A stretch of DNA of 64,000 nucleotides, taken from the NCBI RefSeq assembly GCF_900099605.1, contig NZ_FNDK01000011.1:1-64000 (forward strand). Reading direction: 5' to 3'. Below are positions 20,577 through 31,297 of this stretch, in pieces. The position numbers were made by a program, and so were the translations under genes. The notes under the pieces are model-generated. The model saw nothing but the letters and a program-made list of their open reading frames with translations, had not been told where the DNA came from and searched no databases. Position 1 is the first letter of the stretch, and each line of letters begins with the position of its first letter. The DNA is from Alteribacillus persepolensis (GTDB lineage: Bacteria; Bacillota; Bacilli; Bacillales; Marinococcaceae).

Positions 20577-21602
20577 ATGAAAATGAGCGATGTGGCAAAG
20601 ATGGCAAATGTCTCTCCTGCTACCGTATCCCGTGTGTTAAGCAATCCAGAATTGGTGAGCAAAAAAACAAGAGACAAAGTGCTAGAAGTCATTAATCAAG
20701 TAAATTACCAGCCTCATATCGTCGCCAGACAATTTCGAACGAAGGAAACAAAAACGATTCTTGCTGTTGTTCCAGATATTACGAGTGCTTTCTTTTCTGA
20801 AGTACTGCGGGGAATTGAACATACTGCCATCCGCGAAGGATATCAAGTCATTTTAGGTGATACTGAAAACAGCGTAGAACGAGAAAATGATTATATTAAT
20901 TTGTTATTGCAAAAACAAGTAGATGGCATGCTCCTTCTTACCGCGCGGCTCGAAAAAGAAAAGCTTGAAGAGCTGGCCGAACACTTTCCAATTGTCCTTG
21001 CTTGTGAATACATTGATGGGTTAAATGTGCCAACTGTTTCGATTGATAATATCAGTGCGGCTAGAAAAGCAACGGAACATTTAATCAAGCTCGGCCATGA
21101 AAGAGTTGCCCATATTTGCGGTCCTATGAATGTAATTTTAGGACGTGACCGTTTAAGAGGATTTAGACAAGCAATGATGAGTCATGATTTAGATGTTGAC
21201 CCGTCTTATATTCAAGAAGGCGGAAATGAATCATTGGAGTCAGGGTACAACCAAATGATGAAGCTGCTTGCTTTAGAAACCCCCCCTACTGGTGTTTTCG
21301 TTTACAACGATGAGATGGCCATGGGAGCAATGAAAGCTGTAAAAAACAGCGGCCTTCGTATACCGGAAGACATTGCAATAGTCGGATTCGATAATCTAAA
21401 AATGGCAAGTGTTGTAGAACCCCACTTAACCTCTATTGACCAGCCTAAATACAAAATCGGCCAAAAAGCAATGAGCATTTTAATCCAGAAGATTAATAAA
21501 GAAAAAATCACAAAACAATCTTTCGTGATGAAAGACCACCTTTTTATCCGTCAATCATGTGGTGGTCAATCATTTGTGTCATCATCCGAGCAGAAAACTT
21601 AA
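20577..21602 (+). CDS. LacI/GalR-family transcriptional regulator, probable regulator of inositol genes
   Basis: A 341-residue LacI-type repressor. Residues 3-25 form the helix-turn-helix (MSDVAKMANVSPATVSRVLS), followed by the hinge helix region and a periplasmic-binding-protein-like effector domain (VVPDITSAFFSEVLRGIE; VFVYNDEMAMGAMKAV; DIAIVGFDN). It sits between iolS and iolA, where B. subtilis carries iolR, a DeoR-family gene. Palindromes with the central CG expected for LacI operators occur at the iolB and iolA promoters. Inference: it regulates the local iol genes, probably with an inositol-derived effector. CcpA itself is excluded as identity only by context. Confidence 0.85.
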   Translation: MKMSDVAKMANVSPATVSRVLSNPELVSKKTRDKVLEVINQVNYQPHIVARQFRTKETKTILAVVPDITSAFFSEVLRGIEHTAIREGYQVILGDTENSVERENDYINLLLQKQVDGMLLLTARLEKEKLEELAEHFPIVLACEYIDGLNVPTVSIDNISAARKATEHLIKLGHERVAHICGPMNVILGRDRLRGFRQAMMSHDLDVDPSYIQEGGNESLESGYNQMMKLLALETPPTGVFVYNDEMAMGAMKAVKNSGLRIPEDIAIVGFDNLKMASVVEPHLTSIDQPKYKIGQKAMSILIQKINKEKITKQSFVMKDHLFIRQSCGGQSFVSSSEQKT

Positions 21603-21605
21603 GTC

Positions 21606-21655
21606 GCTCCCGCTTAACAACCTCATCATCTATTTGGAGCGGGAGCCTTCTCGTC
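21606..21655 (+). terminator. Terminator-like hairpin after the LacI gene, also a dispersed repeat
   Basis: GCTCCCGC / GCGGGAGC with a 25-nt loop, tail CTTCTCGTCTG. A similar sequence with the same CTTAACAACCT and AGCGGGAG blocks recurs at 52424-52470. Confidence 0.5.
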
Positions 21656-21773
21656 TGATAAAACAATAAAAAACATCCATCTTTTATTTATTAACACTGC
21701 CTTGTTAACAGTAATTCTCGAGGCTTTCCTTTTTTATTCGCCATTTGTATTCTGAAAAATTTTAAAAATAGCG

Positions 21774-21802
21774 TTTACAAACGAAAAAATATCACTTACA
21801 CT
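21774..21802 (+). promoter_or_regulatory. Predicted sigma-A promoter of iolA
   Basis: TTTACA, 17-nt spacer, TACACT. The operator at 21815 begins about 12 nt after the -10 box, covering the start of transcription. Confidence 0.5.
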
Positions 21803-21814
21803 TACACCATAAAA

Positions 21815-21828
21815 TGAAATCGATTTCT
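21815..21828. promoter_or_regulatory. Palindromic operator at the iolA promoter
   Basis: TGAAATCGATTTCT, identical to the iolB operator except at the last base, placed over the predicted +1 region. Confidence 0.65.
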
Positions 21829-21899
21829 TTTATTAGCAGCAATGTCTAGTTTTCTAACTTGACATGAAAGAATATATGCTGATGAGAGGAGTAATGAAG

Positions 21900-23363
21900 A
21901 TGGCGAATACAACCGAAGCAGTACAGCATCTGAAAAACTATGTAGGAGGGCAGTGGATTGAAGCCACATCAGGACGATCTGAAGAAGTTCCTAATCCTGC
22001 TACTGGCGAAACGATTGCACATGTGCCTATTTCGAGCCGTGAAGATTTGAATAAAGCGGTAGAAGCAGCACAAGAAGCGTTTCAAATGTGGAGTAATACA
22101 GCGGTGCCAAAACGTGCTCGCATTCTTTTCAAGTATCAGCAGCTTCTAGTAGAAAACTGGGATGAGCTGGCTCGTCTTGTCACTCTTGAAAACGGTAAAA
22201 GTTACAGTGAGGCTTACGGGGAAGTACAACGAGGTATCGAATGTGTCGAATTCGCAGCAGGAGCGCCTTCTCTCATGATGGGAAAACAACTCCCAGATAT
22301 TGCAACAGACATGGAATCAGGCATGTATCGTTATCCGATTGGTGTTATTGGAGGCATCACGCCATTTAACTTCCCGATGATGGTGCCTTGCTGGATGTTC
22401 CCGCTCGCCATTGCTTGTGGTAATACATTTGTATTGAAACCGTCTGAACGTACACCCGTTTTAGCCAATCGCCTGGTAGAGCTCTTTAGTGAAGCTGGAC
22501 TTCCAGATGGCGTGTTAAATATCGTTCATGGTGCACATGATGTTGTAAACGGACTGCTTGAAAACCCAGACGTCAAAGGAATTTCTTTCGTCGGTTCTCA
22601 ACCTGTTGCAGAATACGTGTATAAAAAAGGAGCAGAACACGGCAAACGTGTCCAAGCACTTGCTGGAGCGAAAAACCACTCCATTGTCCTTCCAGATGCC
22701 GATATCGATAATGCCGTCTCTCAAATTGCCAGTGCTGCATACGGGTCTGCCGGAGAAAGATGTATGGCTGCAGCCGTTGCCGTGGCTGTTGGTGATGCTG
22801 CCGATGAATTCGTGGAAAGACTGAAAAAAGAAGTGGACAGTATCACCATCGGAAACGGCCTGGACGAAGGCGTCTTCCTCGGTCCCGTCATTCGTCAATC
22901 ACATAAAGAAAAAACAGAAAACTACATTAAAATCGGTCAAGATGAAGGGGCAACTCTTGCCTATGACGGCCGTGACAAGACCGTTAAGCTTGACGACGGC
23001 TACTTTGTCGGGCCGGTTATCTTTGATAATGTCACAACCGACATGACGATTTGGAAAGAAGAGATCTTTGCACCGGTACTTTCTGTCGTCCGCGTAGATA
23101 CGTTAGACGAAGCTATTGAGCTGACAAATAAATCCGAGTTTGCAAACGGAGCTTGCATTTATACCGATAGCGGCCGTGCCGTACGTCAATTCCGTCAAAA
23201 CATCGATGCCGGCATGCTTGGAGTAAACATTGGTGTACCCGCACCAATGGCATTTTTCCCATTCTCGGGCTGGAAAAACTCTTTCTATGGTGATTTGCAC
23301 GCAAACGGAACCGACGGTGTTGAATTCTACACTCGTAAGAAAATGCTTACCGCCCGCTGGTAA
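21900..23363 (+). CDS. iolA: Methylmalonate/malonate-semialdehyde dehydrogenase (CoA-acylating)
   Basis: IolA converts malonate semialdehyde from the inositol pathway to acetyl-CoA, CO2 and NADH. From the ATG at 21900 (GAGAGGAG 8 nt upstream) the product is 487 residues, as in B. subtilis. The catalytic cysteine is Cys288 in [10 protein letters not shown], and the usual ALDH glutamate region reads ALAGAKNH, lacking the general-base Glu as expected for CoA-dependent semialdehyde dehydrogenases. The cofactor region [13 protein letters not shown] and SFVGS are present. Codon choice is richer in C-ending codons than in the neighbours, suggesting high expression. Confidence 0.95.
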   Translation: MANTTEAVQHLKNYVGGQWIEATSGRSEEVPNPATGETIAHVPISSREDLNKAVEAAQEAFQMWSNTAVPKRARILFKYQQLLVENWDELARLVTLENGKSYSEAYGEVQRGIECVEFAAGAPSLMMGKQLPDIATDMESGMYRYPIGVIGGITPFNFPMMVPCWMFPLAIACGNTFVLKPSERTPVLANRLVELFSEAGLPDGVLNIVHGAHDVVNGLLENPDVKGISFVGSQPVAEYVYKKGAEHGKRVQALAGAKNHSIVLPDADIDNAVSQIASAAYGSAGERCMAAAVAVAVGDAADEFVERLKKEVDSITIGNGLDEGVFLGPVIRQSHKEKTENYIKIGQDEGATLAYDGRDKTVKLDDGYFVGPVIFDNVTTDMTIWKEEIFAPVLSVVRVDTLDEAIELTNKSEFANGACIYTDSGRAVRQFRQNIDAGMLGVNIGVPAPMAFFPFSGWKNSFYGDLHANGTDGVEFYTRKKMLTARW

Positions 23364-23632
23364 GAAAAAACATCAAAACTCTGCTTAATAGTTCTTTAGA
23401 AAAACCTGGCTTGCCGTCCAACTCTTATGATGGAAACCGCAGCTTTCCTTATATTTTAAAGTTAAACATTCTAAGTACTGCTCTCCTTTGAGCTAAAAAT
23501 CACACAGGTTCATACACCCTTTTCCTTACACCGCTTATCAAGCCTAACAAAAGGAATAGGATGCACTTTCAGGTGTATCCTCCTTTTTTCCATGTTTTCT
23601 AAACGTCTGCACTTTTAAGGAGGAATGATTTT

Positions 23633-24514
23633 ATGAGACTAACATTAGACCCACATATGTTTAGACACTTACCCCTTCCCAAAATGGTCGACAAAGTTGC
23701 TGAATTGGGATATGAATATATTGAACTTTCTCCGCGTGATGATTTTCTGCCTTTCTATAAGTACCCGCGCGTCGATAAAGCACGTATCAAAGAATTAAAA
23801 CAAGCATGCCGTGATACTGGCGTGAAACTGTCTTCTATTTTGCCGATGCAGCACTGGGCCGGACCAGATGAAGAAGACCGCCAAGCTGCTGTGCGCAACT
23901 GGAAGCGTGCAATTGAGATCGCCGTGGAACTGGATGTCGATGTCGTCAACACTGAATTCACAGGCCGCAATGATATGCCGTACAAATGTGAACAACAATT
24001 TGTAAAGTCTATGGACGAACTCATTCCTTTCTTTGAAAAAGAAGGACTGAATTTGCATATTCAAGCCCATCCGTATGACTTTATTGAAGATAATTACGTG
24101 GCTGTCGATATGCTTCGTGCGTTTGATAAAGATTGGATCGGCTATTTCTATTCCGTGCCGCACACGTTTTTCTACGACGACGGCAAAGGTAACATCCCTG
24201 CTATGCTTGATTACGCCGGTGACAAACTGCGTCACATTAACGTAGCAGATACCTTTAACCATAAAGCATCTTCTTGCTTGCGTTACGTCGTCAACCCTCC
24301 TGGTGTTCACGCCACTGTACACCAGCACTTAGATATCGGTAAAGGCGACATCCCTTGGGACGTATTGTTTAACAAGCTTCGTGAAATGGACTTCGATGGA
24401 ATTGTGACAGCTGCCGTATTCGGAGAAGAACATCGTGCCGAAGAATCAAGCAGATTTATGCTAGAGCGTCTGACAGAGGAACTGATTCATAAAAAAGAAA
24501 CTGTCAACAAATAG
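23633..24514 (+). CDS. iolH: IolH protein, sugar phosphate isomerase/epimerase-like
   Basis: A 293-residue TIM-barrel protein sharing blocks with B. subtilis IolH ([49 protein letters not shown]). Its precise reaction is not established; by fold it is a divalent-metal isomerase related to IolE and IolI. It follows iolA by 270 bp with its own AAGGAGG site. No promoter was recognised in the gap, so co-transcription with iolA is likely. Two terminators follow. Confidence 0.9.
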   Translation: MRLTLDPHMFRHLPLPKMVDKVAELGYEYIELSPRDDFLPFYKYPRVDKARIKELKQACRDTGVKLSSILPMQHWAGPDEEDRQAAVRNWKRAIEIAVELDVDVVNTEFTGRNDMPYKCEQQFVKSMDELIPFFEKEGLNLHIQAHPYDFIEDNYVAVDMLRAFDKDWIGYFYSVPHTFFYDDGKGNIPAMLDYAGDKLRHINVADTFNHKASSCLRYVVNPPGVHATVHQHLDIGKGDIPWDVLFNKLREMDFDGIVTAAVFGEEHRAEESSRFMLERLTEELIHKKETVNK

Positions 24515-24529
24515 CAACACCTTCAAACT

Positions 24530-24567
24530 GCTGCCACAAAAGGAAACTCTTTTGCGGCAGCTTTTAC
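24530..24567 (+). terminator. First terminator after iolH
   Basis: GCTGCCACAAAAG / CTTTTGCGGCAGC with short loop, followed by TTTT. Confidence 0.8.
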
Positions 24568-24594
24568 TGATTGCCAGGCATCACGTGTGTAATA

Positions 24595-24634
24595 GTTAGA
24601 CAGCCTTTGAGGAACAGCTGTCTAACATTTTTTC
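24595..24634 (+). terminator. Second terminator after iolH
   Basis: GTTAGACAGC / GCTGTCTAAC stem with 12-nt loop, followed by ATTTTTT. Tandem terminators insulate the DUF4317 gene from iolAH. Confidence 0.85.
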
Positions 24635-24813
24635 TCAAACAATAATATATCTATATTGCGTCCTTAGTCTCCTGCCACAACTTCTTGCAGTGCGTCCCTC
24701 CCCTAGTCTCTTCCGCTGGTAACCTATGTTCCTGTCAGGGCAGCAAAGAATTCCTGTGTTAAAATAGAGTTTCATAAAATGAAAACCATACCTTAAGCAG
24801 GAGTGAACAATAC

Positions 24814-25989
24814 ATGGATAAAAAAGATATAGCCGATATCCGCAGACAATTGATTGTCGACAATGATTTACTGAAAATCTCCGACATTTTTAACGTCTAC
24901 ATCATGAAAGATACAACCGACATTTACCACCACCAAAGCCAGCCATTTGATATGCTCGATCGCGACCAGCAGGAACTTTTCATGAATAATTTCAAAAAGC
25001 TCCTCACCGGCCAGCTGGATGAAAAGCTATTTGAACTAAAATTTAAACATGATGCAGAAAATAACAGTCAACTCATTCTTCATAAAGGACTCTTAAGCAG
25101 TGATGTAGAGAGCTGGAAAGAACAGATGCTTCTGATGACGGAAAAAATGATGAAAGACCATCCGTATGAACAGGATATTGTCATTTCTTTCATTCGCGCG
25201 GAATACTTAAAACCAACGAAAAAGCGAAACGAAGAAACAGAAGAAAGCGAGCGGGATGCGGTATATTCAAATCCGTTTATTCTTTGCAGCATGAATAAAA
25301 CAGAAGAGCCAAAAAAAGAAATACAGTTCGATTATATAGAGAAGGAATTCAAGTATAAAGTTGAGACAGATCCAGTAATTGATCTGAAAAAACCGATGGC
25401 AGGATTTCTGTTTCCAACCGTTACAGACGGTGCTTCCGATGTCAATCACGTGCTCTATGCCGCCAGCAAAGCCAACGAGCCAGATTACCATTTTATCGAA
25501 GAAGTACTGAACGGAGAAGAAATCATGACCGCTAAAGAAGATAAAGCCGCATTTGAGGAAGTTATCAAAGATGTGGTAGGAGAGCAGCTGACCCCTTCCA
25601 CCCTTGCCAATGTATATGGGGAAATCAACCGTGTCGTTGAAGAAAATGAAGAAGATACTCCGCCAACACTTGACTACAAAGACGTCGAGCAAGTTCTTCA
25701 CCAAAGCGGGGAACAAGTCGACACAGATACAGTAAAAACTGCTTTTCAACGCGTTATGGATAACGAAAGCTATGAATTAAAGGCCAGCAGCATCGTCCCG
25801 AAATACACATCAAAATCGATTAAAATTAATACCAAAGTCGCCACTATTTCTATCAGCCCGCAAGATTTGCAGCACGTAAGACAAGTCAACTATAACGGAA
25901 AACGCTGCATTATGATTGAAGTGGAAGAAGATGCAGAAATTGATGGATTTAAAATGCTGCCGGAAGCTTTTGGCGAATCTTTGTCATAA
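24814..25989 (+). CDS. DUF4317 family protein
   Basis: A 391-residue soluble, acidic protein recognised as DUF4317 by its start MDKKDIADIRRQL, the central NPFILCSMNKTEEPKKEIQFDYIE segment and the C-terminal SIKINTKVATISISP. Family members are widespread in Firmicutes and have no known function. It has no signal peptide or membrane segment. It is transcribed alone: tandem terminators precede it and a strong hairpin (26044-26070) follows. The ATG has an AGGAG site 9 nt upstream. Confidence 0.8.
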   Translation: MDKKDIADIRRQLIVDNDLLKISDIFNVYIMKDTTDIYHHQSQPFDMLDRDQQELFMNNFKKLLTGQLDEKLFELKFKHDAENNSQLILHKGLLSSDVESWKEQMLLMTEKMMKDHPYEQDIVISFIRAEYLKPTKKRNEETEESERDAVYSNPFILCSMNKTEEPKKEIQFDYIEKEFKYKVETDPVIDLKKPMAGFLFPTVTDGASDVNHVLYAASKANEPDYHFIEEVLNGEEIMTAKEDKAAFEEVIKDVVGEQLTPSTLANVYGEINRVVEENEEDTPPTLDYKDVEQVLHQSGEQVDTDTVKTAFQRVMDNESYELKASSIVPKYTSKSIKINTKVATISISPQDLQHVRQVNYNGKRCIMIEVEEDAEIDGFKMLPEAFGESLS

Positions 25990-26043
25990 GCCAGCATACA
26001 AAATAAGGCTCTGCACTGTATATCAACGTTTGAACAACATAAA

Positions 26044-26070
26044 GGGGCAGGAGTTTTTCGCTCCTGCCCC
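26044..26070. terminator. Strong hairpin between convergent genes
   Basis: GGGGCAGGAG / CTCCTGCCCC, perfect 10-bp stem with a 7-nt loop. T tracts are weak on both strands. The rest of the 25990-26340 gap holds nothing recognisable. Confidence 0.6.
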
Positions 26071-26340
26071 GGCATTTGATCTAAAACCAAAAATGGAAAT
26101 AAAAGATACTTTCCGCAGCACCCGTGTCTCTGCACCTTACTCTATCAACCATCATCCCTGCATAACAATGCTTTCTACTAAACTTGTGCAGCATTCTTTG
26201 ATGGTAAGCCTATCATTTCTCTTGCCTCATCTGGTGTTGCTACTTCTCGTCCATTTGCTCCCTCTGTTTGAATAAGCCTGCCCGGCACCACGCTGATGTA
26301 TCTCTAAATTTTTGTATTTTCGTCGAACTTTATTGTTGAT

Positions 26341-27831
26341 CTACTTCTTTATTTCAAGTAACGCAACATTTTCTACATGCGTCGTCTGCGGGAACATGTC
26401 GACAGGCTGAATCTCTGTAACCTTATAACCGTTCTTTACCAAATACTTTAAATCACGTGCCTGTGTTTCCGGGTTACAGGAGATATATACGACCCGCTTC
26501 GGCTTGAGTTTAACCAAGCTAGACAAGAAGGCTTCATCGCTCCCGCTTCTAGGCGGGTCCATAAACACCACATCTGCATTTTCACCACGTCCCGCCATCT
26601 GTACCATGAACTCTCCAGCGTCGCCTTGATAGAACCGTACATTTTTTGCGCCGTTACGCTTTGAGTTACGAATGGCATCACGAACCGCATCTTTATTAAG
26701 CTCCACGCCAATCACCTTGCCAGCTCTCTTGCCTGCAACCAGTCCAATCGTACCGATTCCGCAGTATGCGTCTATTATGGTTTGCTCTCCAGTTAACTCT
26801 GCCATTTCAATAGCCCTTGTATACAGCTTTTCTGTCTGGACTGGATTAATCTGATAGAAGGACTTCGCTGAAATTTCGAATTCCAATCCACAGAGGGTAT
26901 CTGTTATGGTTCCTTTTCCATATAGCACTTTTTCCTGATTACCAAGCACCATGCTGTCATTTCTGTCATTTATATTCAGCAGTATGGTCGTAATTTCCGG
27001 ATGAGTCTTTCTTAGTGCTTTAATGAAATGATTCTTCCCCTTAAACACTGGTGATGCAGCTACCAGTACCACCATGATTTCACCGCTCATTTTCCCCACC
27101 CTTATCAATACGTGCCGCAAAAAACCCTGCCCAGTGTCTTCATTGTACGGCTGCATTTTAAAGGATTTCATCATCCCCTTGATGGTTTGAATAATCTCAT
27201 CCGCTTTTGGATCATGGATGATGGACCTTTCCATTGGTATGATCTGATGAGAATTTTCGGCGTATAATCCACTAATAATCTGTCGCTTTTTATTCAAACC
27301 GAATGTCATAACATTTTTGTTCCGGTAATCATACGGATGATCCATGGTTATGATGGGATTTGGTTTTCCAAAAGGCTTCATTCGTTCATCTATGACTTGC
27401 TGTTTGAAACGCTTTTGGGCCTGATCGTTCATGTGGTGAATCTGACATCCTACACTCTCGTGATAATAAGCAAATGGCGGATAGGCACGGTCTTCTGAAG
27501 GGTTTATCACCCGTTTCAGCTCCGTGTTGAAAAAGCGTCCTTTTTTAGAAACGATTACTTCGGCTGTTTCACCAGGCAACAGATTCGCTACCTCCAGCTG
27601 CTTCCCTTCCCACTCGATAACCCCTTTACCCTCACTTGTCAGGCCTGAACAAGTCACCTCTGCGATTACACTTTTCTTGCCATGCTGGCGCTTATCGGCT
27701 GCAGGAGGCTTGCCTTTGGATTTTTGGTTTTTCCGGTTTTTATTTGGCGGGAGTTGTTTGCTATTCTGTTTTTCAGATTGATATTGTTTATTTCTGGATT
27801 TTTTATATCCACGATTCTTTTGTTTAGTCAT
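26341..27831 (-). CDS. RlmCD/TrmA-type RNA 5-methyluridine methyltransferase paralogue lacking the Fe-S cysteines (YfjO-like)
   Basis: A 496-residue SAM-dependent uracil-C5 methyltransferase. A lysine/asparagine-rich tail (residues 1-53) precedes a TRAM domain, then the catalytic domain with [11 protein letters not shown] (SAM site), MDPPRSG and the nucleophile in ISCNPETQ. At the place of the 4Fe-4S site the sequence reads PPFAYYHESVGCQ, so only one of the cysteines (Cys129) remains and the fourth (MEAC in the paralogue) is MERS. It is tandem to the canonical gene at 28008-29402 and ends the same way ([11 protein letters not shown]). Target RNA is unknown; B. subtilis YfjO is a similar second copy. 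Confidence 0.85.
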   Translation of the reverse strand: MTKQKNRGYKKSRNKQYQSEKQNSKQLPPNKNRKNQKSKGKPPAADKRQHGKKSVIAEVTCSGLTSEGKGVIEWEGKQLEVANLLPGETAEVIVSKKGRFFNTELKRVINPSEDRAYPPFAYYHESVGCQIHHMNDQAQKRFKQQVIDERMKPFGKPNPIITMDHPYDYRNKNVMTFGLNKKRQIISGLYAENSHQIIPMERSIIHDPKADEIIQTIKGMMKSFKMQPYNEDTGQGFLRHVLIRVGKMSGEIMVVLVAASPVFKGKNHFIKALRKTHPEITTILLNINDRNDSMVLGNQEKVLYGKGTITDTLCGLEFEISAKSFYQINPVQTEKLYTRAIEMAELTGEQTIIDAYCGIGTIGLVAGKRAGKVIGVELNKDAVRDAIRNSKRNGAKNVRFYQGDAGEFMVQMAGRGENADVVFMDPPRSGSDEAFLSSLVKLKPKRVVYISCNPETQARDLKYLVKNGYKVTEIQPVDMFPQTTHVENVALLEIKK

Positions 27832-28007
27832 AATGCACTACCCAACTTTTCTTTTTCTTTGATTGACATCCCATTATAGAAAGGAGCTCTTAAGTTTTTC
27901 ATCCTAAAACTGCAATGGAACATTCGCTCATGTAACCAACACTTTATTATTCCAGAAGCTGCTATTTCCACAAATGTGTATTCAAATGGCAAGACTTTAT
28001 TATGTGT

Positions 28008-29402
28008 TTATACATTTAAAACTACTTTAGCCACACACTCCACATGCGTCGTCTGCGGAAACATGTCGACAGGCTGCACTTCTTTCGTTTCATAGCCGCC
28101 TTCTTCTAGCTTTTTCAAATCCCTCGCCAATGTCGCTGGGTTGCACGAGACGTAAACGATGCGCTGCGGCTGCATCTTAAGCATCGTCTCCAACAGCGTT
28201 TCGTCACAGCCTTTGCGCGGTGGGTCCACCACGAAGACGTCTGGATGAATGCCATGTGCTTGATGCCACCATGGAATGACGCTTTCGGCTTCTCCTACCG
28301 CAAAGTCTACATTCTCCATCTTGTTCAAGCGTGCATTGCGTTTGGCGTCTGCTACAGCTTCAGGGACAGATTCCACCCCGTAGACATGCTTGGCGTTTTT
28401 CGCTAAAAACAGCGATATCGTGCCGATGCCGCAGTAGGCATCAATAACTGTTTCGTTCCCGCGTAAACGGGCGTACTCGAGCGCTTTGTCATACAGCACT
28501 TTTGTTTGTGCTGGATTTACTTGGTAAAAAGATCGTGCGGAAATCGCGAATGTCACGTCGCCAATATGGTCATAAATGTACTCTTCTCCCCATAACACAC
28601 GAGTTTTGTCTCCGAAAATAACATTCGTTCGTTTCGTATTAATGTTTTGTACAATAGATGCAACGTTTGGAATTCCCTGACGGATGTCTTCAATCAGCTT
28701 CTTTTTATGCGGAAGTTCTTCTCCGTTTGTAATGAAAATAACCATGAGCTGACCGGTCGTTTTTGCGTAGCGGGTGACAACATGGCGCAGAGTGCCGCGG
28801 TGTTTTTCTTCATCATACGCTTTAATATTATATTTATCCGCGATTTCTTTCACTGCTTGCACCGAATCATCATTTTCTTTTTGCTGAATAATGCACGCTT
28901 CCATATCAATAATCCGGTGGGAACGTTTTTGATAAAACCCTGCTTTTAAATGACCGTCGTTTCTTGTGCCAATCGGTACTTGCGCTTTATTGCGGTAACG
29001 CCATGGATCCTCCATCCCAAGGGTTGGATGGACCTCTACTTCTTTCAAACCGCCGATTTTCGACAGTGCATCCTGGACTTGCTTTTGTTTATAACGCAGC
29101 TGTGCGTCGTAACTCATATGCTGAATCTGGCAGCCGCCGCATTGATAATAAATGGGACAAGGCGGATCTGTACGTTCTTCACTTTCTTCTAACCTCTCTA
29201 CCAGTTTTCCGAACCCATATCCTTTTTTCGTTTTAATGACTTTAATCTTCGCTTTTTCGCCAGGAATACCATATGGCACAAATAGCGGATATCCATCGAC
29301 TTTAGCAACACCTGCTCCGTCATGGGTTAAATCTTCGAATGATGCGGTTATCGTTTCATTTTTTTGCACTGGTGCATGTACTGTTTGTTTCTTTTTCATC
29401 AT
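28008..29402 (-). CDS. rlmCD: 23S rRNA (uracil-5-)-methyltransferase RlmCD
   Basis: The B. subtilis counterpart (YefA) methylates U747 and U1939 of 23S rRNA. The 464-residue product has an N-terminal TRAM domain, the 4Fe-4S ligands Cys82, Cys88, Cys91 ([10 protein letters not shown]) and Cys170, the SAM motif [21 protein letters not shown] and the catalytic cysteine in VSCNPATL. The start ATGATG has AAAGGG upstream. The gene lies just upstream of its Fe-S-less paralogue in the same direction with 176 bp between them. Confidence 0.92.
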   Translation of the reverse strand: MMKKKQTVHAPVQKNETITASFEDLTHDGAGVAKVDGYPLFVPYGIPGEKAKIKVIKTKKGYGFGKLVERLEESEERTDPPCPIYYQCGGCQIQHMSYDAQLRYKQKQVQDALSKIGGLKEVEVHPTLGMEDPWRYRNKAQVPIGTRNDGHLKAGFYQKRSHRIIDMEACIIQQKENDDSVQAVKEIADKYNIKAYDEEKHRGTLRHVVTRYAKTTGQLMVIFITNGEELPHKKKLIEDIRQGIPNVASIVQNINTKRTNVIFGDKTRVLWGEEYIYDHIGDVTFAISARSFYQVNPAQTKVLYDKALEYARLRGNETVIDAYCGIGTISLFLAKNAKHVYGVESVPEAVADAKRNARLNKMENVDFAVGEAESVIPWWHQAHGIHPDVFVVDPPRKGCDETLLETMLKMQPQRIVYVSCNPATLARDLKKLEEGGYETKEVQPVDMFPQTTHVECVAKVVLNV

Positions 29403-29569
29403 CGTAACCCTTTCTTTCTCCGTTCTATTCTAATATGTGCCATTGTATCACACCTTCCCGATTTTACACGCCTTGCCTTTTCTCCTCTTATTGTTTCCTT
29501 CATATTCTTGTTTCTATAATGTGTAAATCGTCTAACATAATCTCCTCTATTTTCTATCTTTTGATGGAA

Positions 29570-29597
29570 TTGATTATTTTCTAACTAATGGTAAAAT
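29570..29597 (+). promoter_or_regulatory. Predicted promoter of the aldehyde dehydrogenase gene
   Basis: TTGATT, 16-nt spacer, TAAAAT. A small hairpin (GAGGC 29653 / GCCTC 29664) lies in the leader. The remaining 29403-29700 gap is AT-rich with no gene. Confidence 0.4.
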
Positions 29598-29712
29598 TAT
29601 GAATAGTATTCTTATACAAACTAATATAAGGGGGTGAAAAGGTCTTTTGAATGAGGCTTGGGTGCCTCGTTAATATCGGCAGTCTTCTTAAATATAGAAA
29701 GGAGATAGGAAT

Positions 29713-31233
29713 ATGCGTTATAATGCACCAAATACTTCTGAAAGTCTCGTACATTTTAATGATCGATATGATAATTTTATTGGAGGAGAATACCGCCCGC
29801 CGGTAAACGGGGAGTATTTTGACAATGTCACTCCAGTCACTGGAGAAGTATTTTGTCAAATGGCCCGCTCCACAAAAGAAGACGTAGAATTGGCGGTGGA
29901 TGCCGCTCATCAAGCAAAGGATGCTTGGGGACGAACGTCTCCTGCCGAGCGCGGCAATATATTAAATAAAATTGCTGATCGTATAGAAGAAAATAAAGAA
30001 ACGCTGGCTGTTGCAGAAACATGGGAAAACGGAAAAGCTATTCGTGAGACACTCAACGCAGATATTCCGCTCGCTGTTGATCATTTTCGTTATTTTGCCG
30101 GAGTTATTCGCACCCAAGAAGGTACCATAAGCCAGATTAATGATGACACGGTTGCCTACCACTTTCATGAACCGCTCGGTGTTGTCGGCCAAATTATTCC
30201 GTGGAACTTCCCGCTGTTAATGGCTACATGGAAGATTGCCCCTGCTCTTGCAGCCGGTAACTGTATTGTATTAAAACCCGCAGAGCAAACACCTGCTTCT
30301 ATTCATGTCTTGCTTGACCTCATCAAAGACCTTCTTCCACCTGGTGTTATAAATATCATCAACGGCTTTGGCGTAGAAGCTGGTAAACCACTTGCGTCAA
30401 ACAGCCGCATTTCCAAAGTTGCTTTCACCGGTGAAACAACAACCGGACGTTTAATTATGCAATATGCATCCGAAAATATTATCCCGGTTACGCTTGAACT
30501 CGGCGGCAAATCACCAAATATTTTCTTTGAAGATGTGATGAGAGAAGACGATAAGTTTCTCGATAAAGCTATTGAAGGTTTGGTGATGTTTGCGCTTAAC
30601 CAAGGAGAAGTATGTACATGCCCTTCCCGTGCACTCATCCATGAGTCTATTTATGACCGCTTCATGGAACGAGCATTAAAACGTGTAGAAGCGATTAAGA
30701 CAGGACACCCGCTTGATACTGAAACGATGATGGGGGCACAGGCTTCCCAAGAACAAATGGAAAAGATTATGTCATACCTTGACATTGGCAAACAAGAAGG
30801 TGCCCAAGTACTCGCTGGCGGCGGCAAAAATGAATTGAACGGCGACCTTGCCAATGGATATTATGTACAGCCGACAATTTTTAAAGGCACAAACGATATG
30901 CGTATCTTCCAAGAAGAAATCTTCGGACCAGTGCTCGCCGTTACAACCTTTAAAACAAAAGAAGAAGCACTATCCGTTGCCAATGACACGTTATATGGTT
31001 TAGGTGCAGGTGTGTGGACACGTGATATTAACACGGCGTATCGTTTCGGCCGTGAAATTCAAGCCGGACGCGTATGGACTAATTGTTATCACGATTATCC
31101 AGCACATGCTGCGTTTGGCGGCTACAAAAAGTCGGGTATCGGCCGTGAAAATCATAAGATGATGCTTGATCATTACCAGCAAACCAAGAATTTATTGATA
31201 AGTTACAGCGATGAAGCATTAGGTTTCTTTTAA
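29713..31233 (+). CDS. NAD-dependent aldehyde dehydrogenase (AldB/ExaC-like)
   Basis: A 506-residue aldehyde dehydrogenase that oxidises aliphatic aldehydes such as acetaldehyde to acids. It has the cofactor region [12 protein letters not shown], the general-base region LELGGKSPN and a catalytic cysteine in [11 protein letters not shown], the double-cysteine form of the AldB/ExaC branch. AAAGGAG lies 7 nt before the ATG. A DUF779 gene follows after 64 bp, a pairing that recurs with this branch. It is probably a detoxification or alcohol/acetoin catabolic enzyme; the natural substrate is not evident. Confidence 0.88.
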   Translation: MRYNAPNTSESLVHFNDRYDNFIGGEYRPPVNGEYFDNVTPVTGEVFCQMARSTKEDVELAVDAAHQAKDAWGRTSPAERGNILNKIADRIEENKETLAVAETWENGKAIRETLNADIPLAVDHFRYFAGVIRTQEGTISQINDDTVAYHFHEPLGVVGQIIPWNFPLLMATWKIAPALAAGNCIVLKPAEQTPASIHVLLDLIKDLLPPGVINIINGFGVEAGKPLASNSRISKVAFTGETTTGRLIMQYASENIIPVTLELGGKSPNIFFEDVMREDDKFLDKAIEGLVMFALNQGEVCTCPSRALIHESIYDRFMERALKRVEAIKTGHPLDTETMMGAQASQEQMEKIMSYLDIGKQEGAQVLAGGGKNELNGDLANGYYVQPTIFKGTNDMRIFQEEIFGPVLAVTTFKTKEEALSVANDTLYGLGAGVWTRDINTAYRFGREIQAGRVWTNCYHDYPAHAAFGGYKKSGIGRENHKMMLDHYQQTKNLLISYSDEALGFF

Positions 31234-31297
31234 ACTATAGGTCAATGTTTCCTAATTGTCTCTTTTTTTCTAATGTATATAAAGGAGTGACTTTTCG

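Noticed and set aside
24640-24813. Possible RNA gene or riboswitch upstream of the DUF4317 gene
   Set aside because: Beyond the iolH terminators no conserved riboswitch core or second hairpin pair was seen.
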